DNA of 64,000 nucleotides from Fusobacterium sp. GTDB lineage: Bacteria > Fusobacteriota > Fusobacteriia > Fusobacteriales > Fusobacteriaceae. Below are positions 36,365 through 46,013 of the stretch, piece after piece. The notes below the pieces were generated by a model. It was not told where the DNA came from and did not search any database. It was given only the letters and a program-made list of their open reading frames with translations. The DNA lies in contig NZ_JAWDXO010000003.1 in the NCBI RefSeq assembly GCF_032477075.1, positions 107,757-171,756 on the forward strand, in the 5' to 3' direction. Both the position numbers and the translations under genes were made by a program. Each line of letters begins with the position of its first letter. Within the stretch, counting starts at the first letter, position 1.

Positions 36365-37189
36365 TTAGTTTTCCTTAGGATCTAAAATATCACGAATGCT
36401 GTCACCCAGCATATTGAATATTATTACTACTGCTATTATAGCTATTCCTGGATACATTATCAGCCAAGAGGCTTTTGTTATATATGTTCTTCCCTCATTC
36501 AACATCAATCCCCATTCTGGAGTTGGTGCCTGTGCTCCAAATCCTAAAAAAGATAATGACGCAAGTTCTAACATCATTGTTCCTATATCTGTAGTAGCTG
36601 TTACAATCATTGTTGGTATCATATTAGGGATTAAATATCTTTCTATTATTTTACCTGTTCTTGCTCCTCCCACAATAGCTGCCTCTATATACATATTGTT
36701 TTTAATTTTCAAAACTAGGCTTCTTGCCAGTCTTGCATATTTTGGCCAGCTTACCAATGCTATAGCAAGCACTGCATTAGTCATGCTTGGTCCTAATAGT
36801 CCAGCTACTGCTATTGCTAAAACTAATCCAGGAAATGAAATCATCATATCTGCAAATCTCATAATAATTGTATCTATGATACCTCCAAAATATCCTGCCA
36901 GTATTCCAAAACCTGTTCCTAGTAAAAATACAACTGATACCAAAGTAAATGTCATTATTAATGATGGTCTTGTTCCATAAACTATTCTTGAAAATATATC
37001 TCTTCCTAATCTGTCTGTTCCCCACATATATTTTTCACCAGGTGGAATCAGAGAATCAGTCATTATTGCATCATAAGGATTTTTAACTGCAATCCATGGA
37101 GCAAAAACAGCTATTAATACAACCATTAATGCCAATATAGAAAAAAATACAAACTGCTTATTTTTCATTAATCTTTTTAGTAAATCCAT
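36365..37189 (-). CDS. Nik/Opp-type ABC transporter permease (C subunit)
   Basis: A 274-aa polytopic permease of the DppC/NikC type: MWGTDRLGRDIFSRIVYGTR after the first membrane segment is the family signature, and the EAA loop reads YIEAAIVGGARTGKIIERYLIPN. It pairs with the permease encoded just upstream to form the inner-membrane channel. The gap to that gene is one base. Confidence 0.93.
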   Translation of the reverse strand: MDLLKRLMKNKQFVFFSILALMVVLIAVFAPWIAVKNPYDAIMTDSLIPPGEKYMWGTDRLGRDIFSRIVYGTRPSLIMTFTLVSVVFLLGTGFGILAGYFGGIIDTIIMRFADMMISFPGLVLAIAVAGLLGPSMTNAVLAIALVSWPKYARLARSLVLKIKNNMYIEAAIVGGARTGKIIERYLIPNMIPTMIVTATTDIGTMMLELASLSFLGFGAQAPTPEWGLMLNEGRTYITKASWLIMYPGIAIIAVVIIFNMLGDSIRDILDPKEN

Positions 37190-37190
37190 T

Positions 37191-38129
37191 TTAATGTTTC
37201 TCCCCCAATCTAGGATCTAAATATTTGTATGAACCATCAACTATTAGATTTATCAGCATATAAAACAATGCTATAAATAAAACATATCCCTGCACTAATG
37301 GATAGTCATGAGTAGAAATTGCTCTTACAGCCATACTCCCCATTCCAGGCCAGTTATATACTATTTCTACAACTGCTGTTCCACTCAATAAACTTCCTAG
37401 AGACAATCCTAAAAGTGTTACTAAAGGAAGCAATACATTTGGGAGAACATGTTTAATCATTATTACTCTTTCACTCATTCCTCTTATCCTTGCACCAGTC
37501 ACATATTCCTGCCTTAATTCATCTAATACTGTTGTTCTAACCTGTCTTGTATATTTTGCAGACATTGCTAGAGCCAATGTTACTGCTGGAAGTATTAAAG
37601 CTTTTAAATTTGCTGTTCCACCAGCTATTGGCACAAGTTTTAATTTTACTCCAAATATACTTAGAAATATTAATCCCAGCCAAAAACTTGGAACTGATAT
37701 TCCTATAAAAGTAAATCCTCTTACAAAATAATCTATTTTTTTATTTCTATTTACTGCTGCTAGTATACCTAATGGTATTGATATTACAACCATTAAAATC
37801 AATGATGATGCTGCCAATTTAAAAGTTATAAAGAAATTAGAAATAAGTTTTCCCCACACTGGAACCTTTAAAGAATAAGAATATCCCATATCTCCTCTGC
37901 ATATTTTCAAAAGCCATTCTCCATATTGAGTTAAAAATGGCTTATCTAACCCCAATTCTATTCTCGTTTGTGTCAAAAGTTCTGGTGTTGGAATATTCCC
38001 ACAAGCAGTCAGCATAATTTCTGCTGGATCTCCAGGAGATAAATATATCAATGCAAATGTTAAAAAACTTATACCAAACAGAACAATTCCTATTTGAAGT
38101 ATTTTTTTTAAAAAACTTTTTCCATTCAT
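37191..38129 (-). CDS. Nik/Opp-type ABC transporter permease (B subunit)
   Basis: A 312-aa polytopic permease of the DppB/NikB type: LTFALIYLSPGDPAEIML near the N-terminus, EAA loop EYVTGARIRGMSERVIMIKHVLPN, and a C-terminal DPRLG motif. It is the first gene of the operon, read after the cobalamin riboswitch (38361-38511) and its terminator (38193-38268). aggagaggaa precedes the ATG. Confidence 0.93.
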   Translation of the reverse strand: MNGKSFLKKILQIGIVLFGISFLTFALIYLSPGDPAEIMLTACGNIPTPELLTQTRIELGLDKPFLTQYGEWLLKICRGDMGYSYSLKVPVWGKLISNFFITFKLAASSLILMVVISIPLGILAAVNRNKKIDYFVRGFTFIGISVPSFWLGLIFLSIFGVKLKLVPIAGGTANLKALILPAVTLALAMSAKYTRQVRTTVLDELRQEYVTGARIRGMSERVIMIKHVLPNVLLPLVTLLGLSLGSLLSGTAVVEIVYNWPGMGSMAVRAISTHDYPLVQGYVLFIALFYMLINLIVDGSYKYLDPRLGEKH

Positions 38130-38192
38130 CAGATTTTCCTCTCCTCAATTCTAACTTTAATATATTTATTTTTCCAAAAATTAAAATAAAAA

Positions 38193-38268
38193 AATCAACT
38201 CCTTATACCTAAAATTTTAAAATAGAGATTCTCTTTATTTTTAAAATTTTAGTCTTAAAGAATTGATT
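38193..38268 (-). terminator. riboswitch expression-platform terminator
   Basis: A very long hairpin. The outer arms 38193-38205 and 38256-38268 pair over 13 bp with wobbles; the inner arms CTAAAATTTTAAAA and TTTTAAAATTTTAG continue the stem. On the minus strand it is followed by TTTTTTATTTT. It lies between the cobalamin aptamer and the first permease gene, so ligand-dependent termination of the operon is likely. Confidence 0.82.
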
Positions 38269-38360
38269 ATTTTCAATAATTATAAATATTATTTTTTAAT
38301 AAATATATCTTATTATATAATAATTCATCACTATTATCTCCCCGATAAAAGTTAAAACTA

Positions 38361-38511
38361 AAATTAGATAAGTCTCCTGGCTTGATTTCACTTTACTCCT
38401 ATCCCTTCCCAGAATTTTCCAGTGGTTTTAATAGTTTCATCAATCTTACAGTAGCGGGGGCTGCGTAGGAGTTTAACCTACTTCCTCTTTTAAGCTATAA
38501 GCACCTAATTT
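38361..38511 (-). promoter_or_regulatory. cobalamin riboswitch
   Basis: The minus strand has the conserved B12-element blocks in order: GGTGC (38501-38505), a CAGCCCCCGC-ACTGTAA segment, CACTGG, a GGGAAGG segment, and AAGCCAGGAGAC (38372-38383). The ends close with AAATTAG/CTAATTT (38505-38511 with 38361-38367). Family knowledge: adenosylcobalamin or a related corrinoid binds and turns downstream genes off. It controls the Nik/Opp-type importer, which points to cobalt or corrinoid uptake. Confidence 0.93.
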
Positions 38512-38594
38512 ATACATCTATTCTAATAAGAATTAAATCATGTATATTATTTTTTGTCAACTTTTTTATACTAAAAAAGTATATATCTTCCCTT

Positions 38595-39464
38595 TTAAGC
38601 ATGAGACAGCAATGAAAACATAAGTTTATTGTCTATAAAAAGATTTTCTTTACTGTTTAAAACAAATAATGTATCATCATTTTCTATTTTTGTACCACAA
38701 TAGTTCTTACATTCCTTTGGAGTAAATCCCAGAACTACCTGTTTAATACCTTCGAATCCAATACTAAAAATTATTTCTTCCATAGAATAATTATCACTGC
38801 CAAAAATATCAAAACATGTTAAAATATCTTCATTCTTTATTGCTATACATACTGTATCATACTTTTTCGAATAATATATATGCTCTTTCATAAAAAAACT
38901 GCAATAAAACATAAGCAACCCATAATTATTATTCATTGAAAATGCTGAAAAAGGATTAGACTTTTCATAATATTTTTTCAATATAAAATTATCCTCTGAA
39001 TTACTCATTTCAAGTTTTCTAAATTCTCTTTTCATTGCTGAAAAAGGCAAACTATATTGATACTCTGCTGCCTTTACAAATCCAAATTTTGGATAAAAGT
39101 TAAGAACATTGGAATTTGCAAACAAATAAACAGCATCACATTTTTCTCTCCATTCTGAAATAATTTCTCTAATCAACTGAGATGAAAATCCCCTATTTCT
39201 ATATTCTGGATCAGTCATTACAGTTCCTAATTGTATATAACGTTTTGATTTATTTTCCCACACTGTATCTATAATATTTACAGATACATTTGCAACTACT
39301 TTCTTTCCATTTTCTGCTAATACATATGGAATATATTTATCTGTCCAAAATCCATTTTGATGCCAATTTTCAAAAGAAAGATCAAATACTTTTTCTGCAA
39401 GTTTTATAAAACTTCTACGAAGAATTTCATTATCTCTTATCTGTTTAACCAATTTATATTCCAC
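38595..39464 (-). CDS. GNAT-family acetyltransferase
   Basis: A 289-aa protein with an N-terminal GNAT domain: QLGTVMTDPEYRNRGFSSQLIREI holds motif A with the R-NRG acetyl-CoA loop, and LFANSNVLNFYPKFGFVKA is motif B. The C-terminal 130 residues are not recognised but resemble the second half of larger GNAT proteins. It is a single gene; no clear link to the riboswitch operon, whose leader begins about 50 bp beyond its 3' end on the same strand (that is, downstream). Confidence 0.85.
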   Translation of the reverse strand: MEYKLVKQIRDNEILRRSFIKLAEKVFDLSFENWHQNGFWTDKYIPYVLAENGKKVVANVSVNIIDTVWENKSKRYIQLGTVMTDPEYRNRGFSSQLIREIISEWREKCDAVYLFANSNVLNFYPKFGFVKAAEYQYSLPFSAMKREFRKLEMSNSEDNFILKKYYEKSNPFSAFSMNNNYGLLMFYCSFFMKEHIYYSKKYDTVCIAIKNEDILTCFDIFGSDNYSMEEIIFSIGFEGIKQVVLGFTPKECKNYCGTKIENDDTLFVLNSKENLFIDNKLMFSLLSHA

Positions 39465-39574
39465 AATATCACTTCCTTTAAGTAAAGCAGATAATTTTTT
39501 ATTAAGTTATTTCTTCCATTTTAGTTATATAAATATTTAAGAATAATACATAAAAAATTTTCATAAACTTACTA

Positions 39575-40060
39575 TTACTGTTTTAGTCTCTCTATAAGAT
39601 TTTTTATAATTTCTTTTACTGTTTCTGAATCTATATCTTGTTTTTTTATTGCTGTTCCATCTAGTATTTCTGCATCAGAACATATTTTTTTCAAGTCTTT
39701 TATCGTGTTAGTAAATCCACCACCACCATGCATACAAATAGGAAGAATTATTTTCCCTTTAAAATCATACTTTTCTATAAAAGTAAACACAGGCATTGGG
39801 AGTGTTCCCCACCAGTTTGGAAATACTAATACTATTTTCTTATATTCTGAAATATCTTCTAATTCTCTTTTTAATTGAGGTCTTTCTTTTTTTAATTTCT
39901 CCATACCTGCTTGAGCCACACATGTGATATATTTATTTGGATATTCCTTAACAGTTTCTATTTGAAATATATCTCCACTTAATTCATCTTTTATTCTTTC
40001 AGCTATTATCTTTGAAGTTCCACTCCAAGTAAAGTAAACAACTATTACTCTATTTTCCAC
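39575..40060 (-). CDS. flavodoxin-like protein
   Basis: A 161-aa flavodoxin-fold protein. The FMN phosphate loop is TWSGTSKIIAERI (about 11-23); FPNWWGTLPMPVFTFI and CMHGGGGFTNTIKDL are the flavin loops seen in the flavodoxin_4 family rather than in classical electron-transfer flavodoxins. It is likely an FMN-dependent oxidoreductase or quinone reductase with unknown partner. It lies alone between a GNAT gene and the autotransporter on the same strand. Confidence 0.87.
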   Translation of the reverse strand: MENRVIVVYFTWSGTSKIIAERIKDELSGDIFQIETVKEYPNKYITCVAQAGMEKLKKERPQLKRELEDISEYKKIVLVFPNWWGTLPMPVFTFIEKYDFKGKIILPICMHGGGGFTNTIKDLKKICSDAEILDGTAIKKQDIDSETVKEIIKNLIERLKQ

Positions 40061-40177
40061 GATTATACCTCCATTACAAAATACAAAAAATCAGTTAATA
40101 ATTTATTCAAAAATATATATTCTGCTTAAGGTATAGTATAATATATATAAAATATTGTCAAATTTTATAAAATAAAA

Positions 40178-40229
40178 CAGAACCTAAAATAATTATGAGA
40201 GTTTTTTTCTCTATTATATTTAAGTTCTG
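40178..40229 (-). terminator. terminator downstream of the autotransporter gene
   Basis: A long interrupted stem: outer CAGAAC/GTTCTG (40178-40183 with 40224-40229), middle TAAAATAAT/ATTATATTTA, inner GAGAG/CTCTC. On the minus strand it is followed by TTTTATTTT. It lies about 260 bp after the autotransporter stop; the rest of 40061-40486 holds nothing recognisable. Confidence 0.6.
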
Positions 40230-40486
40230 CTTATTTTTCATTGTATGATTTCACTATTTTTATACTATAGCCATATATAAAATTACTATTTTGGATCAAA
40301 TAACATAGTTTAAAGACTTCTATGTTGTATAACATCTCTTTATTCTTTTGTCTTTATATTTAATATATACTTTCCTTAACTATTAAATATAAAGATTATA
40401 AGATCACAACTGATTATTTTGTAAGATATCTATTGTAATCCTATAATTCAATATTAGTGAAAGAAAAAAATATTATTCTCTAAAAT

Positions 40487-43400
40487 CTAAAAAGCTATAC
40501 GCAAACCTATTTCTCCAACTAGTTCATATTCTTCACCAAATTTTTTCGTGCTGCTGGCCAAGCTAACTTCTCCATAAACTGAATACTTATCTTCATTCCA
40601 ATTATGCGAACCACCAATACCCAGACTCACCCAAGTACTGTTCAGATTACTTTCATAGTCTACACCTGAAATACTAATAGTTGAGTCACCTTTAAATTCA
40701 TGACGAACATTTCCTAATAAATATACTTTATTACGAACAACTTTGCCAGAAGAATTCAGATGACTCTTTTCATAATTAAGAGCCATACCAAGTCTTCCTT
40801 CGAGTCCTTTATAATCTTTTTCATTCACTATTACACTATTTTGAATATCCGTAAATCTGTCAAAGTTCACTCGTGAGTAAATAATTTGAGCCTGAGGTGT
40901 CAGAGACCAATATTGATTAAAGTCAAAAATGCGTCCTACCTCAAGACTTAATGCATAACCTTTAGCATGATTTTCCTTTATCTGATGAGAACTTGAAGTA
41001 ATTGTGTCAGAATCGATATCACTTTTAAACCAGTTATACCAAGCTTGAGCATCAGTATAAAAACCATTGTGATTGTACCAAGTCAAAGTAGCTCCAAATC
41101 CATGTCCAGTAGTGGTGATATCACCATTACCATGTGGAGAGTCTATGTCAGACCAAGCTTTGCTCATATTACCATTGATTCCGGCAAATAGACGAGAACC
41201 TTCATCATTCTCGTATATAGGTATGTCCATACCAACATTAATTCTGCTGAAACGCAACCTATAAGAACTTTCATTATCTTTATCTGAATCTAGATCTGGT
41301 TTATAATAACCTTTCATACCTTCCACACGCATCCAGACTTCTCTTGGATAAATACCAGCATTACCTCGATCATAACCTGCTTCTTGTTCTTTGTTCTCTT
41401 TTAACCAAGGACGATGACCAACCCGCTGTTCTAGTGTAGGCAGCTTGTTAAGACCACCCAAAATCAGCAAATATGACTCATAAAGGGGTGTTGCTGGATG
41501 AAGCACCAAAGAACCATCACTATTGCTGGCATTACGTAAAAAGAGTCCTGCTTGGTTATTAATATCTCCATACCAGTCTTTATCACTCTCCATAATATAG
41601 CTGTAAGCACCAGCTACAACAGCGTTTTGTCCTCTACTTGTCTTAAAGTCAGAAGCAAGATGGAAATTTTCACCAAGTTGATTGATCAACTCACCCTGAC
41701 TAATACCAGAACCATTTCCACGCAGACGAATTATTTCAATACCATGATCTGTTGTTGCACCATTACCTCCCTGATGAATTACAGATACACTAGTTCCATT
41801 TTTATTTGAAGCGGAATCAATCACACCATCAATAGTCAGTGACCCATGGTGGGACATGTCATCCAAAAGTTCAGTGTGAATCTCTACTCTGGCATTATTT
41901 CCAGCTCTATAGTTCCCCGCAAGAGTCAGTGGTACAAACTGAGAGTTTGTATCATCAAAGGTATTGCTGAAACGCTCAAGACCTGGTGCAATAGTACCAT
42001 TATTAATAATAGTGGTAAAGTCTGTAGGGCTGACAGTTGGAGCATTTGTATTACCAAGTTGTGCATTTATAGAATTTCCCACGATCCCTTGCCCTTCCAA
42101 TCGTGATCCAGCTGCAACTGTTACTTCTGGAGTATTCAATAAGCCCTTTGAATTGTTCAAAGGTGTGTTAGGATCAACAGCATCTAGACGCAATATTCCT
42201 TGATCAATAAAAGTACGACCAGAATAATATTGATTATTAAGTAGTGTCAAGACCCCTGCTCCAGTTTTGTGCAGATCTCTGCCAATATTAGGTGCAGCAC
42301 CTCCAATGCCGTCTCTGATAGTATTTTCTCCTAATGTGACAATATATCCATTGGTGTTGATTGCTCCACCACCTTTATTTAAAAAGATAGACTGTATTGA
42401 ATTTGTGAAATCAATGTCTGCATCAGCTTGTAATATACCTTGTGTATTCCCACTTCCATTTAAAGAAGTATTTTCATGATCACCTAGATATACATCACCC
42501 ATTCCTAAACCAAGAGATGATGTAATTGCTATTGTACCATTCTTTACCCATGTATCTCCACTGTATGTATTATTACCATATAACCCTAATGTCCCTGTAC
42601 CAATCTTGACTAACCTAGTAGCTCCATCTGTACTCTGTACAATATTTTGTGAGATAAGCCCTGTATACCCTTGTGTATCAATAGTCACCGATTGTGGTAC
42701 TGTACTGCCACCACCACCAATAATTACAGGCCTTGAATTCATAGAAACATTGCCATCTAGTCTTAAAGTAGTTTTATCCCACAGCTCAAGTGAGCTAACT
42801 TCTCCACCAAGAGAAGCATCAGAATTAATTGCCAGTGTTCCAGCTTCAATTCTGGTACCACCTTGGTACAGATTATTTCCATAGAGAGTTAATATACCAC
42901 TGCCAATTTTTACTAAACCTCCATACCCATCTATCCTACCAGCAAAAATACCACTATTCCCCTGTGTATTGATTGTCATTGTGCTTGATGGTCCTCCAGC
43001 TAGAGTGACTGCCCGACTTGAATCGACATTTCCGTCAAGTTGAAGTGTTGTAGTATCATACATTACTAAGCGGCTGTTACTGCTTCCCAGAGCTGAATCT
43101 GAGTTAATCCCTAACACTCCTTCCTCAAGGATAGTACTACCTTGATACAGATTATTTCCATAGAGAGTTAACATACCACTGCCAACCTTCACCAAATCTC
43201 CACGTCCATCTATATTTCCAGTAAAAACACCGTTATTTCCCTGTGTATTAATTGTCATTGTGCTCGATGGTCCTCCAGCTAGAGTAACTGGTCGACTTGA
43301 ATTGACATTTCCATCAAGTTGAAGTGTTGTAGTATCATACATTACTAAGCGGCTGTTACTGCTTCCTAGAGCTGAATCTGAGTTAATCCCTAACACTCCC

Positions 43401-44926
43401 TCTTCAAGGATAGTTCCACCAGAATAGGTATTTGCACCATTCAAAATTAAACTGCCTGAACCTGTCTTTGTCAGACTCCCAGAACCTGCAATAATCTGAC
43501 TAATATTTGTTGTATATCCTTGAGTATCAATGGTTCCTCCACCTTCCATTAGGGTAATTGACCTAGTAGCTGCCAGATCAAAATTACTACCAAAACGTAA
43601 TGTTCCATTAGTTCCTCCTATTGCATTATTCACACCAAGTGTTATACTACCAGATGCAGCTCCAAGATCACTGTCTTTATCTACAACAAGAGCCCCTTCA
43701 TTGATCAGTGTTCCTCCACTGTAAGTGTTATCACTGCTAGAATCCATAGTCAGAGAACCAGAACCAATTTTTACAACCTGACCATTTCCAGTTATAGCAC
43801 TACCAGTATAGCTGTCATCAAATGGCTGTTCAAAAATCAAATTACCATCATTTACTACATTGGTAGCACCATTTATTCCCTGAGCCTGAACATTTAATCT
43901 ACCAGGGCCTTCAATTTTAACAGTTCCCTTAAACTCAGGGTTAGCTCCTACTAGTGCCAATCCACCATTTTTAATAACTAAAGAATTTACACCTTTCAAT
44001 GAACCATTGATAGGTGATGAGGGATGAAGATCACCAGGAACTGCTGGAGTACCACCAAGAATAGCCCATGCTCCTTCACCAATCTTAGTGATAGATGAAA
44101 AGTTCAATACTGAACCAGCCAGAGTAGCTGATTCTCCAGAATCGGCATCTAAAGTCAGATCATTTGTTCCCCCACCGCCATCAACGTTACCAGTAATCTG
44201 TGAGCCTGGTCCAAAAAGTAAACTATCATCACCATTCCCAAATTTTAATGAACCTTTAACAGTTCCATAATTCTCAAACACTAAACCAGGTCCACTACTA
44301 CCACGGCTACTACCAAAAACATTATAACCATCACCTTTGCTTGTGGAAATAGTTCCATTATTTATAACCTTATTTCTACCAGCAGGAGATGAAGAGGTAG
44401 AAGTATCTTGAAACCATAAGGCTGCCCCATTGTTACTGTGAATTGTTCCATTATTAATAATAGTATTACCAAAACCATGGGCATTAATAGCTTCCCCATT
44501 AGTAGTAGAACCTAGTTGCTGCACAGTACCTCCAGCCTCAATAGTCAATGTGGAGTTACTATTAAACTCAATGACATTAGGCCCACTATTAAAATGGCCA
44601 CCACCACTAGAATTACTGTTTCCTTCTACAGTAGCATTGGCTTTAACTGTGATATTCCCACTATCGTTCAAACTAATTACTGTACCTCCATCCTGTGTCA
44701 CTTTAGTTGGTGTAGTGTCATCACCAATAGTCACTGTCCAATTATCATTTGCAATTATTGGACCTGTACCAATAGAAGATGGCTCATTGACTACCCCTAC
44801 AATATTTTTGACCTCACTTGCCCAAGCATTCTCTCCAGATATACAAACAGACATAATCCCTACTGTGAGCAGTGGATATAGTACTTTCTTTTTTAACTCT
44901 TTCTTTCTTACAGAATTTCCTGACAT
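40487..44926 (-). CDS. type Va autotransporter with PATR passenger repeats
   Basis: A 1,479-aa surface protein. An extended signal peptide (KKKVLYPLLTVGIMSVCISG, ending near AWASE) is followed by a beta-helix passenger built of autotransporter-associated repeats (KIGSGTLTLYGNN-YQGGT-type units) and a C-terminal beta-barrel of about 270 residues ending in aromatic F (GEIGLRIAF). I chose ATG 44926 because gaggtga precedes it; ATGs up to 45007 lack a site. No protease motif is seen, so adhesion is the likely role. Two 93-aa units are nearly identical. GC content is visibly above the neighbouring genes. Confidence 0.9.
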   Translation of the reverse strand: MSGNSVRKKELKKKVLYPLLTVGIMSVCISGENAWASEVKNIVGVVNEPSSIGTGPIIANDNWTVTIGDDTTPTKVTQDGGTVISLNDSGNITVKANATVEGNSNSSGGGHFNSGPNVIEFNSNSTLTIEAGGTVQQLGSTTNGEAINAHGFGNTIINNGTIHSNNGAALWFQDTSTSSSPAGRNKVINNGTISTSKGDGYNVFGSSRGSSGPGLVFENYGTVKGSLKFGNGDDSLLFGPGSQITGNVDGGGGTNDLTLDADSGESATLAGSVLNFSSITKIGEGAWAILGGTPAVPGDLHPSSPINGSLKGVNSLVIKNGGLALVGANPEFKGTVKIEGPGRLNVQAQGINGATNVVNDGNLIFEQPFDDSYTGSAITGNGQVVKIGSGSLTMDSSSDNTYSGGTLINEGALVVDKDSDLGAASGSITLGVNNAIGGTNGTLRFGSNFDLAATRSITLMEGGGTIDTQGYTTNISQIIAGSGSLTKTGSGSLILNGANTYSGGTILEEGVLGINSDSALGSSNSRLVMYDTTTLQLDGNVNSSRPVTLAGGPSSTMTINTQGNNGVFTGNIDGRGDLVKVGSGMLTLYGNNLYQGSTILEEGVLGINSDSALGSSNSRLVMYDTTTLQLDGNVDSSRAVTLAGGPSSTMTINTQGNSGIFAGRIDGYGGLVKIGSGILTLYGNNLYQGGTRIEAGTLAINSDASLGGEVSSLELWDKTTLRLDGNVSMNSRPVIIGGGGSTVPQSVTIDTQGYTGLISQNIVQSTDGATRLVKIGTGTLGLYGNNTYSGDTWVKNGTIAITSSLGLGMGDVYLGDHENTSLNGSGNTQGILQADADIDFTNSIQSIFLNKGGGAINTNGYIVTLGENTIRDGIGGAAPNIGRDLHKTGAGVLTLLNNQYYSGRTFIDQGILRLDAVDPNTPLNNSKGLLNTPEVTVAAGSRLEGQGIVGNSINAQLGNTNAPTVSPTDFTTIINNGTIAPGLERFSNTFDDTNSQFVPLTLAGNYRAGNNARVEIHTELLDDMSHHGSLTIDGVIDSASNKNGTSVSVIHQGGNGATTDHGIEIIRLRGNGSGISQGELINQLGENFHLASDFKTSRGQNAVVAGAYSYIMESDKDWYGDINNQAGLFLRNASNSDGSLVLHPATPLYESYLLILGGLNKLPTLEQRVGHRPWLKENKEQEAGYDRGNAGIYPREVWMRVEGMKGYYKPDLDSDKDNESSYRLRFSRINVGMDIPIYENDEGSRLFAGINGNMSKAWSDIDSPHGNGDITTTGHGFGATLTWYNHNGFYTDAQAWYNWFKSDIDSDTITSSSHQIKENHAKGYALSLEVGRIFDFNQYWSLTPQAQIIYSRVNFDRFTDIQNSVIVNEKDYKGLEGRLGMALNYEKSHLNSSGKVVRNKVYLLGNVRHEFKGDSTISISGVDYESNLNSTWVSLGIGGSHNWNEDKYSVYGEVSLASSTKKFGEEYELVGEIGLRIAF
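42872..43429 (-). repeat. tandem 279-bp duplication in the autotransporter passenger
   Basis: The copies 43151-43429 and 42872-43150 encode adjacent 93-aa units that share ILEEGVLGINSDSALGSSNS and most following residues. At DNA level long stretches are identical apart from scattered changes, so the duplication is recent. A third, more diverged unit follows toward the C-terminus (from about 42871 down). Confidence 0.88.
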
Positions 44927-45170
44927 TATCATAATCACCTCATATTTTATATGTATTAAAGCTGACATAAAAAAATTAAAAGTCAGATTTTTTAATAATT
45001 GAATCATTTTATAACTTCCTCTTTAATAACAAATATATACAAAAAAAGATTTAGGAATCCTTTAAAATACATATTTTTTCATTTAATACATTTTTAAAAC
45101 ATTTGAGTACAAAATTAAAATTTAAAGGAAATTTTAGAGCGAAAAAAAATTATACTTTTATACAAAAAAA

Positions 45171-45240
45171 TATATGCTTAATAAGCATATATTTATATTT
45201 AATATAGGTATTTGATATTAAATTACTTCTGCTATATAAT
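45171..45240 (+). promoter_or_regulatory. promoter with shared regulatory element, copy A
   Basis: The core ATATTTAATATAGGTATTTG (45195-45214) overlaps the -35 TTGATA (45212-45217); the -10 TATAAT is at 45235-45240 with a 17-bp spacer. A palindrome ATGCTTAATAAGCAT lies just upstream. The same 50-bp block recurs at 47971 (40 of 50 identical) and the core again at 47858 on the other strand. It drives the O-acetyltransferase operon starting at 45413. The rest of 44927-45412 is AT-rich and empty. Confidence 0.7.
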
Positions 45241-45412
45241 AAAAATACAATAAGCATAATAAAATCTAATGAATATTAAATAAAGATTTTTATCTTTTTA
45301 GATTATACTATTATTTTAATACTCTCATCCTTAATTAATATATAGATTTTCTAGTAAATTCTTTAGAATTGTATTGAGCTTTTAAAAAATCTTATTATCA
45401 AGGAGATTATAA

Positions 45413-45976
45413 ATGACTATTGAAAAATTTTTAGAGCATGTAAATAGTGGAAAAAATATCCCAACAAATACAGATATTCATATATTTATGACAAAACTAA
45501 GCAATGAAGCTATGAAAATAACAACTAAATTAAATAATTCCTATCATACTCCTGAAGAAATCAGAGAAATATTTGTACAATTAACAGGAAAAGATATTGA
45601 TAGTTCTTTTCGTATCTTTCCACCATTTTATACTGATTGCGGAAAAAATATTCATATTGGAAAAAATGTTTTTATAAACACATGCTGCCATTTTCAAGAT
45701 CAAGGAGGAATCTTTATTGGAGATGGGGTACTTATTGGGCACAATGTAACTTTAGCAACTCTTGACCATGGTTTTAATCCTGAAGATAGAGGAACTACAT
45801 ATCCAGCTCCAATTATCATAGAAAAAAATGTCTGGATAGGTGCTAATGTGACAATTGTATCTGGTGTCAGAATAGGAGAAAATGCAATAATTGCAGCAGG
45901 AGCAGTGGTTACAAAAGATATTCCTGCAAATGTAGTTGCTGGAGGAGTTCCAGCAAAAATAATAAAAAGAATATAG
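45413..45976 (+). CDS. maltose/galactoside-type O-acetyltransferase
   Basis: A 187-aa left-handed beta-helix (hexapeptide repeat) acetyltransferase of the LacA/Maa type. The N-terminal helical cap is followed by repeats such as IGKNVFINTCCHF, IGDGVLIGHNVTL, and IGANVTIVSGVRIGENAIIAAGAVVTKDIP; the catalytic histidine is in ATLDHGF. It acetylates a sugar or similar hydroxyl with acetyl-CoA. It is first in an operon with a flavoprotein, under the shared element at 45171, which suggests a detoxification or stress setting rather than sugar catabolism. Confidence 0.9.
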   Translation: MTIEKFLEHVNSGKNIPTNTDIHIFMTKLSNEAMKITTKLNNSYHTPEEIREIFVQLTGKDIDSSFRIFPPFYTDCGKNIHIGKNVFINTCCHFQDQGGIFIGDGVLIGHNVTLATLDHGFNPEDRGTTYPAPIIIEKNVWIGANVTIVSGVRIGENAIIAAGAVVTKDIPANVVAGGVPAKIIKRI

Positions 45977-46013
45977 TTATGAGAGAAATTTAAAATGTAA
46001 AAGGAGAAGAGAT

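Noticed and set aside
41073..44881. Many plus-strand frames across the autotransporter
   Set aside because: They are antisense shadows of a long repetitive gene whose own frame has signal peptide, repeats and barrel.
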